A DNA stretch of 11,805 nt, from NCBI RefSeq assembly GCF_039539445.1, contig NZ_BAABDD010000055.1:1-11805 (forward strand), in the 5' to 3' direction. Source of the stretch: Salinactinospora qingdaonensis. Its GTDB lineage: Bacteria > Actinomycetota > Actinomycetes > Streptosporangiales > Streptosporangiaceae. A program made the position numbers and the translations under genes. Positions within the stretch are counted from its first letter, which is position 1. Every line of letters starts with the position of its first letter. Below, one piece after another: positions 1 to 7,239 of the stretch. The notes under the pieces are model-generated. The model was not told where the DNA came from and did not search any database. It saw nothing but the letters and a program-made list of their open reading frames with translations.

Positions 1-1135
1 CCAGCAGCGGGGCCAGCCGTCTACGGATGCCCACGTTGGCGCGCATCCGCGGGTCCTTGGCGTACTCGGCGTACATGTAGTCCCGCTCCTCATCGGTGAC
101 CATCTCCAACGTCAACTCGTCGTGGTTGCGCAGGAAGATCGCCCACTGGCAGTTGCGGGGGATCGCCGGGGTCTGGGCGAGGATCTCCGAGATCGGGTAG
201 CGCTGCTCGCGCCGTACCGCCATGAACATCCGGGGCATGAGCGGGAAGTGGAAGTTCATGTGGCACTCGTCGCCTCCTGTCTCGAAGTCGCCGAAGTACT
301 CCACGACGTCGGTGGGCCACTGGTTGGCCTCGCTCAGCAGCACCCGGTCGGGGTAGAGCCGGTCGACCTCGGCGCGGACCCGCTTGAGGAACTCGTGGGT
401 CTCTTTGAGGTTTTCGCAACTGGTGCCCTCGCGCTCGTAGAGGTAGGGCACCGCGTCCATGCGGAAACCGTCGATGCCCAGGTCCAGCCAGAACCGCAGC
501 ACCTCCATAACGGCCTCTTGCACCGCGGGGTTCTCGAAGTTGAGGTCGGGCTGGTGGGAGAAGAAGCGGTGCCAGTAGTACTGGCCGCGCACCTCGTCGT
601 AGGCCCAGTTGGAGTGCTCGGTGTCGACGAAGATCACTCGGGCGTCGGAGTAGCGGTTCGTGGTGTCGGACCACACGTAGAAGTCGCCATAGGGGCCGTC
701 GGGGTCCTCCCGCGAGGCTTTGAACCAGGGATGCTGGTCACTGGTGTGGTTGATCACGAGGTCGGCGATGACACGGATGCCTCGTTGGTGGGCCTCCTCC
801 ACGAGGTCGACGAAGTCGGCGATATTGCCGAATTCCGGGAGGATCTTCATGTAGTCGCTGATGTCGTAACCGCCGTCGCGCAGTGGCGACTCGTAGAGGG
901 GGAGTAGCCAGACGCAGTCGATGCCCAGCCATTCCAGATAGTCCAGCTTGTTGATCAACCCGCGGAGGTCACCGGTGCCGTCGCCGTTGGAGTCGTAGAA
1001 GCCCCGGACCAGCACCTCATAGAACACCGCATGTTTGTACCAATAGGGGTCGCGTGGCTTCTCATATGAGAATGTGTCGGGAATGGCCACGAGAGGTGTC
1101 TCATTGACGCCGGGCACCGGCTCCTGATTGGTCAC
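1..1135 (-). CDS. treS: Trehalose synthase (maltose alpha-D-glucosyltransferase), 3' end outside window
   Basis: A GTG start at 1135 opens 378 codons that run off the left edge. The Shine-Dalgarno GGTGGAG (1145-1151 on the complement) lies 9 nt upstream. The protein is a GH13 enzyme that interconverts trehalose and maltose in the cytoplasm. All four GH13 regions are visible: DLVINH (125-130), GFRMDAVPY (223-231) with nucleophile D227, LLSEANQ (266-272) with acid/base E269, and FLRNHDE (334-340) with D339. The spacing agrees with characterised actinobacterial TreS. The family is usually about 570-600 residues, so roughly 200 residues are missing: the end of the barrel and the C-terminal beta domain. 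A C-terminal maltokinase fusion, known in some bacteria, cannot be excluded. The gene follows glgE by 55 bp on the same strand, so it is probably in the same operon and supplies maltose to the GlgE pathway. Confidence 0.95.
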   Translation of the reverse strand, partial: MTNQEPVPGVNETPLVAIPDTFSYEKPRDPYWYKHAVFYEVLVRGFYDSNGDGTGDLRGLINKLDYLEWLGIDCVWLLPLYESPLRDGGYDISDYMKILPEFGNIADFVDLVEEAHQRGIRVIADLVINHTSDQHPWFKASREDPDGPYGDFYVWSDTTNRYSDARVIFVDTEHSNWAYDEVRGQYYWHRFFSHQPDLNFENPAVQEAVMEVLRFWLDLGIDGFRMDAVPYLYEREGTSCENLKETHEFLKRVRAEVDRLYPDRVLLSEANQWPTDVVEYFGDFETGGDECHMNFHFPLMPRMFMAVRREQRYPISEILAQTPAIPRNCQWAIFLRNHDELTLEMVTDEERDYMYAEYAKDPRMRANVGIRRRLAPLL

Positions 1136-1164
1136 GATGTACTACTCCACCAGTCGGCTCGTCA

Positions 1165-1182
1165 GCGCTCCCCCGAAAGCGC
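1165..1182 (-). other. Small intercistronic hairpin between glgE and treS
   Basis: In the 55-bp gap between the glgE stop and the treS start, the transcript would contain GCGCT, an 8-nt loop, then AGCGC, a perfect 5-bp stem. No U-tract follows, so it is unlikely to be a full terminator. It could adjust read-through or mRNA stability into treS. This is inference from a short stem only. Confidence 0.25.
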
Positions 1183-1190
1183 CCTGGCTT

Positions 1191-3173
1191 TTAGCGGGTG
1201 CTCGCGGTGGGAGTAACTGTGAATATGTGTGCTGTCTGGATATATGGGTCAAGACGGACATAGTTCGCCTCTCCCCATTTATATGATTCGCCCGACAATT
1301 GGTCGGTTACCATAATCGAATCTCCGGGAGAGAACCCGAGTTCGGGCATGTCGAGCCACACCGTCGCCTCGCGCGCGTGGTGCGGGTCGAGATTGATAAC
1401 GACCAGGATCACGTCGTCCGGTTCCCCGCCGTCGCCCCCCGCCAACCGCTTGGAGAAGCACAGCATCTCCTGTTGGTCAGCATGATGGAACCGCAGGTTC
1501 CGCAGTTCCTGTAATGCGGGGTGATACCGCCGCATGTGATTCAGCTTACGGATTAGTGGCGCGATCGTCATTCCTGAGGCTTCCGCGGCGTGCCAATCGC
1601 GCGGCTTATATTGATATTTTTCCGAATCCAGGTATTCTTCGCTTCCCGGGCGCACCGCCTGGTTCTCGCACAGTTCAAAGCCGGAGTAGATCCCCCAAGT
1701 GGGGGAGAGCAGTGCCGCGAGGATCGCCCGAGTCTCGAACGCCGGCCGGCCGCCGTGCTGGAGGTAGGCGTGCAAGATGTCGGGCGTGTTGGCGAAGAGG
1801 TTGGGGCGCAGGTAGTGGGCGGTCTCGGTGCTGAGCTCGGTGAGGTAGTCCTGTAGCTCCTCTTTGGTGTTGCGCCAGGTGAAATAAGTGTAGGACTGGT
1901 GGAAGCCGATCTTGGCCAGGGTTTGCAGCATCGGCGGCCGGGTGAACGCCTCGGACAGGAACAGCACATCGGGGTCCGTGACCGCGATGTCGGCCAGCAG
2001 CCGTTCCCAGAAGGCGACGGGCTTGGTGTGGGGGTTGTCCACGCGGAAGACCCGCACCCCGTGGTCCATCCAGTACCGCACGATCCGCCGGACCTCGGCG
2101 TAGCTGCCCTCTGGGTCCTTGTCGAAGTTCAGCGGGTAGATGTCCTGGTACTTCTTTGGCGGGTTCTCCGCGTAGGCGATCGAGCCGTCGGCGCGGATGT
2201 TGAACCACTCGGGATGCTCGCTGACCCAGGGGTGGTCCGGTGAGGCTTGCAGCGCCAGATCCAGGGCGACCTCCAAGCCGTGCTCCCTCGCTTCGGCTAC
2301 GAAGGTGTCGAAGTCGTCGATGGTGCCCAAGTCGGGGTGGACGGCGTCGTGGCCGCCTTCGTGCGAGCCGATCGCCCACGGTGAGCCGGGGTCGCCCGGC
2401 TGGGCCCCCAGCGTGTTGTTGCGGCCTTTGCGGAAGCTGTGGCCGATCGGGTGGATCGGGGGCAGGTAGACGATGTCGAAGCCCATGTCGGCGATGGCTG
2501 GTAGCCGCTTGGCGGCGGTGATGAAGGTGCCGGAGCGCTGCTGGCCGTCCTCCCCGTCGAAGGTGGCGCCTTCCGAGCGGGGGAAGAACTCGTACCACGA
2601 GCCGAACAGCGCGCGTCTGCGGTGGACCATCACCGGGTAACGCTTGGTGCGGGTGACCAGCTCCCGCAGCGGGTTCTGGTTCACTTCGGCCATGACCTCC
2701 ACGGAGGTGGCTTCGGCTAGGCGTTCGGCCGCGGGGCGGGTCGCGTCGCGCAGCAGTTCGGCGACCCCGGCCAGCGCCGGCCGGCGGGGTACCCGGCGGG
2801 CGGCCCGCTCGAACAGCCGAGCCCCTTCCTCCAGCATCAGTTCGACGTCTTGGCCCAGCGGCACTTTGATCTCGGCGTTGTGCTGCCAGGTGCGGAAGGG
2901 GTCGTGCCACGCCTCGATCGCGAATGACCAGCGACCTTCGCTGGTCACTGTGACCTCGGCACCGTAACGGTCGGTTCCGGCGACGAGTTCGCGCATGGGA
3001 GTCAGGGGCAGGCGCCGGCCGGCGGGGTCCCATAGCACCACACCCACACTCAGCGTGTCATGTCCTTCCCGGAAGGCGGTGGCCCGCACCGGGAAGGTCT
3101 CACCGACGGCGGCCTTGGCCGTGCCGTGGTCAACGACGGGAGCGACGTCAAGAATGGGAAATCGTCCGATCAC
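1191..3173 (-). CDS. glgE: Alpha-1,4-glucan:maltose-1-phosphate maltosyltransferase (GlgE, GH13_3)
   Basis: This 660-residue protein transfers maltosyl units from alpha-maltose-1-phosphate to the non-reducing end of alpha-1,4-glucans, the polymerising step of the trehalose-to-glucan route. The N-terminus MIGRFPILDVAPVVD is characteristic of GlgE and supports the GTG start at 3173, although no convincing Shine-Dalgarno precedes it. Residues about 1-195 form the GlgE-specific N-terminal region, about 196-560 the GH13 barrel, and about 575-660 the C-terminal beta sheet domain. Nucleophile D379 lies in VFRVDNPHTKP, acid/base E408 in FLSEAFTRPPM, and D465 in ANTPDILHAY. The spacing between them (29 and 57) equals that of Streptomyces GlgE. 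Region I reads DLALQASPDHPW, as in GlgE and not in typical amylases. The length is normal and nothing is broken. treS follows downstream and glgP is divergent, sharing the regulatory region. Confidence 0.96.
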   Translation of the reverse strand: MIGRFPILDVAPVVDHGTAKAAVGETFPVRATAFREGHDTLSVGVVLWDPAGRRLPLTPMRELVAGTDRYGAEVTVTSEGRWSFAIEAWHDPFRTWQHNAEIKVPLGQDVELMLEEGARLFERAARRVPRRPALAGVAELLRDATRPAAERLAEATSVEVMAEVNQNPLRELVTRTKRYPVMVHRRRALFGSWYEFFPRSEGATFDGEDGQQRSGTFITAAKRLPAIADMGFDIVYLPPIHPIGHSFRKGRNNTLGAQPGDPGSPWAIGSHEGGHDAVHPDLGTIDDFDTFVAEAREHGLEVALDLALQASPDHPWVSEHPEWFNIRADGSIAYAENPPKKYQDIYPLNFDKDPEGSYAEVRRIVRYWMDHGVRVFRVDNPHTKPVAFWERLLADIAVTDPDVLFLSEAFTRPPMLQTLAKIGFHQSYTYFTWRNTKEELQDYLTELSTETAHYLRPNLFANTPDILHAYLQHGGRPAFETRAILAALLSPTWGIYSGFELCENQAVRPGSEEYLDSEKYQYKPRDWHAAEASGMTIAPLIRKLNHMRRYHPALQELRNLRFHHADQQEMLCFSKRLAGGDGGEPDDVILVVINLDPHHAREATVWLDMPELGFSPGDSIMVTDQLSGESYKWGEANYVRLDPYIQTAHIFTVTPTASTR

Positions 3174-3358
3174 AGGTGCACCGTTTGAGGTCGAGATTAC
3201 GGATAGTTCCGCTACTGTTCGCGTTGCTTGGTACGAGGGAGTGGGCAGGCCGAAAAACCCGCCGTTAAGGTCAGTTCGCGGAAGGGCCTTCGGCTCGCTC
3301 CCATCTCTATCGTCGGTCGCGATTCCGTGCTTTCCGACAGTCCGAGACGCCCTATTTT

Positions 3359-3374
3359 TGTGATTGTAGTCACA
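3359..3374. promoter_or_regulatory. Crp/GlxR-type operator, perfect palindrome TGTGA-N6-TCACA
   Basis: The 16 bases read TGTGATTGTAGTCACA, a perfect match to the consensus of the Crp/Fnr family cAMP receptor proteins, including actinobacterial Crp and GlxR. The site lies 186 bp before the glgE start and 323 bp before the glgP start. On the complement its centre contains TACAAT, a good -10 hexamer toward glgE, so a bound protein could block that promoter or act on promoters on either side. Regulator identity and the direction of the effect are inference. Confidence 0.6.
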
Positions 3375-3583
3375 GGCTAAGTGGGTGCGGGGTGGGTGTC
3401 TACGGTTGACCAGGGTGGATGTTTCCTGATAAATCGGACATCTTCCTCGTTAGGGGCGGGGGTCACCTCAGTAACACCAGCGCCAAATCGGCTGCCTCAT
3501 CGAAACAGCCTTGATATCCGCATTCAAAATTTCAGCAAAAAAAGAGTTGTAAGAGGTTCAACCGGTCGATGGTAGTGCGCTTC

Positions 3584-3589
3584 TACAAT
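3584..3589 (+). promoter_or_regulatory. Possible glgP promoter -10 element (TACAAT)
   Basis: TACAAT is a near-consensus -10 hexamer in the AT-rich part of the intergenic region, facing glgP. Transcription would begin near 3596 and leave a leader of about 100 nt that includes the TTACGTAA palindrome. No good -35 sits 16-18 nt upstream, so support is limited. Confidence 0.35.
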
Positions 3590-3602
3590 GTTCCTCTTAT
3601 GG

Positions 3603-3610
3603 TTACGTAA
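3603..3610. other. 8-bp palindrome TTACGTAA upstream of glgP
   Basis: A perfect 8-bp palindrome lies just downstream of the TACAAT element and 87 bp before the glgP start. Its position would suit an operator for a dimeric repressor, but no regulator family can be named from the site alone and it may be chance. Confidence 0.25.
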
Positions 3611-3682
3611 AATTGGGACAAGATGTATCGGGCATATGGGGCAAGGCCGTGCTGGAGACTCGCGCCTGCGGGTCCTTTTGAC

Positions 3683-3688
3683 TAGCCT
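3683..3688 (+). promoter_or_regulatory. Possible -10 element for a leaderless glgP transcript (TAGCCT)
   Basis: TAGCCT fits the actinobacterial TANNNT pattern and ends 8 nt before the glgP GTG. The GTG has no Shine-Dalgarno in the preceding 20 nt. This is the usual layout of a leaderless start, where transcription begins at or next to the start codon. No -35 is evident. Confidence 0.3.
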
Positions 3689-3696
3689 CACGCTGC

Positions 3697-6324
3697 GTGA
3701 AGGCGATCCGTAGGTTCACTGTTCGTACTGTCCTGCCCGCAGAGCTGGCTCCCTTGGAGACGCTTGCGGCCAATCTCCGTTGGTCCTGGCATCCGGCCAC
3801 CCGTGCCATCTTCGCCGAGGTCGATCCCGATGTCTGGGAGGCGGTCCACCACGACCCCACCCAGTTGCTGGGAGAGGTCACCAACGAACGACTCGCCCAG
3901 CTTGCTGCCGACACCGACTTCTGTACTCGGCTGCGCGCGGTGGCCGACGACCTCGATCAGTACCTGAGGGAACCGCAGTGGTACCAGTACCTGCCTGAGG
4001 AGCCCGAGCGCACGCTGCCCCAGAGCATCGCCTACTTCTCCGCCGAGTACGGGCTCACCGCCGCCCTGCCACAGTACTCCGGTGGCCTGGGCATCCTCGC
4101 CGGGGACCATCTCAAAAGCGCCAGCGACCTCGGCGTTCCCATCATCGGCGTGGGGCTGCTCTACCGGCACGGCTACTTCTCACAGAGCCTTTCGCCCGAG
4201 GGGTGGCAGTTGGAGCACTACCCCGAGATCGACCCGCGCGGGCTGCCCATGACGCTGCTGGCCGAAACCAACGGCGACCCGGTAGGCATCGTTTTGGACC
4301 TACCGGAGGGGCGCCAATTCATCGCCCACGTGTGGGTGGTCAGCGTGGGCCGGGTTCCCCTGTTGCTGCTCGACGCCTGCCAGGAACGCAACGAGCCGGA
4401 GTTGCGCAGCGTCACCGACCGTCTCTACGGCGGCGGCACCGAGCACCGGCTACGCCAGGAACTCCTCCTGGGCGTGGGCGGGGTGCGGGCACTGCGGTCC
4501 TACTGTGCGCTCACCGGCCACCCAGAGCCGGAAGTGTTCCACATGAACGAAGGGCACGCCGGCTTCCTCGGGCTGGAGCGGGTACGCGAGTACGTCGACG
4601 TCGAGGGCCTGACCTTCGACCAGGCGCTGGAGTTGACCCGCGCCGGCACGGTCTTCACCACCCACACCCCCGTGCCCGCCGGCATCGACCGTTTCCCCCG
4701 CGACCTGGTCGAGCACCACTTCACCGGCACGGGGGCCGCCGCGAGCCTGCCGGCCGACCGGGTCATGGCGTTGGGCACTGAGACCTACGAGGATGGAGAT
4801 CCGGCCGTGTTCAACATGGCCGTCATGGGGATGCGCCTCTCCCAGAGCGTCAACGGGGTCAGCACACTGCACGGCCAGGTCAGCCGGGAGATGTTCCACG
4901 GACTGTGGCCCGACTTCGACCCCATCGAGGTGCCCATCACCGCCGTCACCAACGGGGTACACGCCCGAACCTGGGTCGCCGAGGAGGCCCAAGAGCTGGC
5001 CGACCGCATGATCGACGACGTTACCGAACTCGCCGACATCGAGGGCTGGCGCAAGATCACCGGCGCCTCGGACCGGGAACTATGGGAGATGCGCCGCCTG
5101 CTGCGGGAGCGCCTCATCGCCGACGCCCGCAAGCGCCTGCGCCGCTCCTGGAAGCAGCGGGGAGCTACCGAGGCCGAGTTGGGGTGGATCGACGACGTGC
5201 TCGACCCCGACATCCTCACCGTCGGCTTCGCGCGGCGGGTGCCCTCCTACAAGCGGCTCACCCTGATGCTGCGCGACCGCGAGCGGTTGAAATCGCTGCT
5301 GCTGCACCCCGAGCGCCCCATCCAGATCGTCATCGCCGGCAAGGCCCACCCCGCCGACGAGGGCGGCAAACGGCTCATCCAGGAGGTTGTCCGCTTCGCC
5401 GACGACCCCGAGGTGCGCCACCGCATCGTGTTCCTGCCCGACTACGACATGGCCCTGGCGCGCGCCATGGTCCAAGGCAGCGACGTATGGCTGAACAACC
5501 CGCTGCGGCCCCTGGAAGCCTGCGGTACGTCGGGGATGAAGGTGGCGCTCAACGGGGGCCTCAACCTCTCGGTCCGGGATGGCTGGTGGGATGAGTGGTT
5601 CGACGGCTCCAACGGGTGGGCGATCCCCACCGCCGACGGGGTGGCCGAGCCCGACCGTCGCGACAGCCTGGAGGCCGCGGCCCTGTACGAGCTGATCGAG
5701 GAGCAGGTCACCGGGCAGTTCTACGACCGCGACAAGGCGGGCCTGCCCAAGCGGTGGCTGGAGATGGTCAAGCACACGCTGGTCTCGCTCGGCCCGAAGG
5801 TGCTGGCCAGCCGCATGGTTCGTGACTATGTCAACGAGCTGTACCGTCCGGCGGCGGTATCCGCCCGGCTGCTCACCCGCGACGGTCTGGCCGCCGACCG
5901 CGACTTCGCCGCGTGGAAGCAGCGGGTGCGCCGGGCATGGCCGGGCGTGCGCATCGAGCACGTCGAGGTGGTCGACATGGAGGAGCCGCCGCAGGCCGGT
6001 GGGGAGATCACGGTGCGCACCACGCTCGTCCTCGGTGACCTCACCCCCGAGGATGTCCGCGTCGAGGCGGTGCTGGGTCGCGTCGACGAGGAGGAGAGCA
6101 TCCTCTCGCCGACCTTCAGCGAACTCTCCCCGGTGCGTGGGAAGACCTCGCAGGGGCCGCTCACCCGCTATCAGGGCTCCATCCCGCTCGCTCGGGCAGG
6201 CAGGTGTGGCTACACCGTGCGGGTGGTGCCCAAGCACCCCCTGCTCACCAACCCCGCCGAAATGGGGCTGGCCGTCGTCCCCGGACCTCCCCCCGGCATG
6301 GGGGACGGGATGGTGCTGCGCTAA
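3697..6324 (+). CDS. glgP: Alpha-glucan (glycogen) phosphorylase, GT35
   Basis: This 875-residue enzyme phosphorolyses alpha-1,4-glucan to glucose-1-phosphate in the cytoplasm. The start GTG at 3697 gives VKAIRRFTVRTVLP, which matches the N-terminus of actinobacterial GlgP (compare M. tuberculosis MKALRRFTVR). Residues about 10-115 form the extra N-terminal region (DUF3417) of this GlgP subgroup. The phosphorylase domain follows, with IAYFSAEYG (from 111), GGLGILAGDHLKSASDLG (from 129), NEGHAGF (about 284-290) and the pyridoxal-phosphate motif GTSGMK, whose lysine is K615. The length is close to the mycobacterial homologue (about 860). The gene stands alone on the plus strand, divergent from the glgE-treS pair, and opposes their glucan-building direction. 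It lacks a Shine-Dalgarno, so it may be leaderless. No damage is seen. Confidence 0.96.
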   Translation: MKAIRRFTVRTVLPAELAPLETLAANLRWSWHPATRAIFAEVDPDVWEAVHHDPTQLLGEVTNERLAQLAADTDFCTRLRAVADDLDQYLREPQWYQYLPEEPERTLPQSIAYFSAEYGLTAALPQYSGGLGILAGDHLKSASDLGVPIIGVGLLYRHGYFSQSLSPEGWQLEHYPEIDPRGLPMTLLAETNGDPVGIVLDLPEGRQFIAHVWVVSVGRVPLLLLDACQERNEPELRSVTDRLYGGGTEHRLRQELLLGVGGVRALRSYCALTGHPEPEVFHMNEGHAGFLGLERVREYVDVEGLTFDQALELTRAGTVFTTHTPVPAGIDRFPRDLVEHHFTGTGAAASLPADRVMALGTETYEDGDPAVFNMAVMGMRLSQSVNGVSTLHGQVSREMFHGLWPDFDPIEVPITAVTNGVHARTWVAEEAQELADRMIDDVTELADIEGWRKITGASDRELWEMRRLLRERLIADARKRLRRSWKQRGATEAELGWIDDVLDPDILTVGFARRVPSYKRLTLMLRDRERLKSLLLHPERPIQIVIAGKAHPADEGGKRLIQEVVRFADDPEVRHRIVFLPDYDMALARAMVQGSDVWLNNPLRPLEACGTSGMKVALNGGLNLSVRDGWWDEWFDGSNGWAIPTADGVAEPDRRDSLEAAALYELIEEQVTGQFYDRDKAGLPKRWLEMVKHTLVSLGPKVLASRMVRDYVNELYRPAAVSARLLTRDGLAADRDFAAWKQRVRRAWPGVRIEHVEVVDMEEPPQAGGEITVRTTLVLGDLTPEDVRVEAVLGRVDEEESILSPTFSELSPVRGKTSQGPLTRYQGSIPLARAGRCGYTVRVVPKHPLLTNPAEMGLAVVPGPPPGMGDGMVLR

Positions 6325-6328
6325 GCCC

Positions 6329-6353
6329 CACTCCTGGGACCTGCCCCCGAGTG
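6329..6353 (+). terminator. Weak hairpin after glgP, possible terminator
   Basis: Four bases after the glgP stop, CACTC (6329-6333) can pair with GAGTG (6349-6353), with an inner GGG/CCC pairing. There is no U-tract, and stability looks modest. It is the only stem near the gene end before the riboswitch promoter, but termination is uncertain. Confidence 0.2.
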
Positions 6354-6391
6354 CGGACAGCCAGGGCAAAAGTGTCAATCAGTGGGAGGAG

Positions 6392-6422
6392 TTGCCACAG
6401 ACCCCAGACAAAGGCGCATAAT
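6392..6422 (+). promoter_or_regulatory. Probable promoter of the riboswitch-ykoEDC transcript
   Basis: CATAAT (6417-6422) is a good -10 hexamer ending 10 nt before the first pair of the TPP aptamer, so transcription would begin around 6429 and the aptamer would open the leader. TTGCCA (6392-6397) is a plausible -35, although the 19-nt spacer is longer than the usual 17. The placement relative to the aptamer is the main support. Confidence 0.55.
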
Positions 6423-6432
6423 TGAAGAAAAC

Positions 6433-6522
6433 CGACAGGGGAGCGCCTTGCGCGCTGAGAGTGCGGAGACGATCCGCAGACCCTTACCTACCTGATCTGG
6501 GTAATGCCAGCGAAGGAAGTCG
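6433..6522 (+). promoter_or_regulatory. TPP (thiamine pyrophosphate) riboswitch aptamer, THI element
   Basis: The conserved core of the TPP aptamer is complete: GGGGAGC (6438-6444), CTGAGAG (6455-6461), ACCTGATC (6490-6497) and TAATGCCAGCGAAGG (6502-6516). P1 closes with CGAC (6433-6436) against GTCG (6519-6522). The arm after CTGAGAG forms TGCGGA/TCCGCA. The aptamer senses cytoplasmic TPP and normally lowers expression of thiamine synthesis or uptake genes when TPP is plentiful. It precedes ykoEDC, which fixes the thiamine-related role of that transporter. About 105 nt separate it from the ykoE ribosome site. Confidence 0.95.
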
Positions 6523-6523
6523 T

Positions 6524-6545
6524 GGGAACCGCCGTCCGGTTACCC
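6524..6545 (+). other. Hairpin directly after the TPP aptamer (expression platform candidate)
   Basis: GGGAACCG (6524-6531) pairs with CGGTT-A-CCC (6537-6545), giving eight base pairs with one bulged A and a 5-nt loop. It begins two bases after P1. A second stem, CGGTGG/CCACCG (6559-6573), follows, and its 3' part can alternatively pair GCCGCC (6564-6569) with GGCGGC (6591-6596). None is followed by a U-tract. Near the start codon, ATCTC (6621-6625) can pair with GGGAT (6631-6635), partly covering the ribosome site. Which of these switches expression cannot be decided by eye. Confidence 0.45.
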
Positions 6546-6639
6546 GACGCCCGCGTGCCGGTGGCCGCCACCGTTCGCGCGCGGCAGGCGGGCGGCGCTC
6601 TTGGCCTGGGCACTCTCGTTATCTCTGGAAGGGATACGT

Positions 6640-7239
6640 GTGAGTACCTCGCCTACTGGCAAGACCGGTGTGGCCCCCACCGTCCGGTGGCGCACCGTCG
6701 ACATTCTCGTCGCCGCCGTTCTCGGCGTCGCCATCGGCATCGTCTTCTGGTTCTGGGGCATCCTGTGGCAGTCCACCGGTCCCCTTTTCGTGGCCTTCCC
6801 GCCGGCCCAAGCGGTCATCTACGGCGTGTGGCTGCTGCCCGGTGTGCTCGGCCCTCTCGTCATCCGCAAGCCCCTTGCCGGCGTCCTCACCTCCCTGGCC
6901 GCCGGCCTGGTGTCGGCGCTGCTGGGCACCACCTGGGGCCTCATGGTGATCCTGGCCGCCTTCCTTCAAGGGCTACTGCCCGAGATCGTCTTCGCCGCGG
7001 GCCGCTACCGCCACTGGGGGATGGGCATCGCGGTCCTCGCCGCCGCCGTGGCCGGGCTCTCCCCGGTCGTCATGGACCTCACGCTGTACTACCCGACCTG
7101 GCCCCTGCTCTACAAGGCGGTCTATGCCGTCCTGGTCATCGGTAGCGCCGCCGTCATCGCCGGTGTGGGCGGCCGACTGTTGACGAGCGCACTGGCCAGA
7201 GCGGGCGCGCTCGGCCCCTTCCCCTCCGCCAACGGGTGA
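6640..7239 (+). CDS. ykoE: ECF transporter S component YkoE (thiamine/HMP uptake)
   Basis: This 199-residue integral membrane protein is the substrate-binding subunit of the YkoEDC energy-coupling-factor transporter, known for thiamine or its hydroxymethylpyrimidine precursor. The start is the GTG at 6640, six bases after GGAAGGG (6627-6633). A TTG at 6601 is in frame but has no ribosome site. About six membrane segments can be seen (roughly 20-42, 56-75, 79-96, 100-122, 127-148, 158-182). The YkoE-like stretches YGVWLLPGVLGPLVIRKP (61-78) and LQGLLPEIVFAAGRYR (109-124) are clear. It is the first gene after the TPP riboswitch. The next gene, ykoD, begins after a 279-bp gap, unusually wide for subunits of one complex. 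The cargo (thiamine or precursor) is inferred from family and riboswitch. Confidence 0.9.
   Translation: MSTSPTGKTGVAPTVRWRTVDILVAAVLGVAIGIVFWFWGILWQSTGPLFVAFPPAQAVIYGVWLLPGVLGPLVIRKPLAGVLTSLAAGLVSALLGTTWGLMVILAAFLQGLLPEIVFAAGRYRHWGMGIAVLAAAVAGLSPVVMDLTLYYPTWPLLYKAVYAVLVIGSAAVIAGVGGRLLTSALARAGALGPFPSANG

Larger units (their letters stand above)
3174..3696. other. Divergent glgE-glgP regulatory intergenic region (523 bp)
   Basis: The stretch between the divergent starts of glgE and glgP is clearly less GC-rich than its neighbours, especially about 3510-3640. It has no reading frame with a credible start, ribosome site or family resemblance. It contains a Crp-type palindrome (3359-3374), an 8-bp palindrome (3603-3610) and several -10-like hexamers. 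On the complement, TAATCT (3194-3199) sits about 20 nt before the glgE GTG and could serve a very short leader. On the plus strand, TTGACC (3406-3411) is followed after 17 nt by ATAAAT (3429-3434), another possible promoter toward glgP. These promoter guesses are weak. Confidence 0.6.

Noticed and set aside
122..907. 261-codon plus-strand frame opposite treS
   Set aside because: It is the complement of a treS frame that has all four GH13 motifs; the composition is typical of antisense shadow.
1675..3033. 452-codon minus-strand frame overlapping glgE in another frame
   Set aside because: It is Arg/Pro-rich shadow sequence; glgE is intact in the proper frame with all catalytic residues.
3381..3575. 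64-codon plus-strand frame in the glgE-glgP intergenic region
   Set aside because: It has no ribosome site, no recognisable family and AT-rich non-coding composition at its 3' end.
5080..6378. 432-codon open frame on the minus strand opposite glgP
   Set aside because: It is a high-GC shadow of glgP with low-complexity composition and no family resemblance, and the plus-strand frame is an unmistakable phosphorylase.
6601..6639. In-frame TTG that would extend YkoE by 13 residues
   Set aside because: The GTG at 6640 has a proper GGAAGGG site six bases upstream, and the TTG has none.
6504..7145. 213-codon plus-strand frame overlapping ykoE
   Set aside because: It is an Arg/His/Pro-rich shadow that begins inside the TPP aptamer; ykoE in the other frame has clear membrane segments and family motifs.
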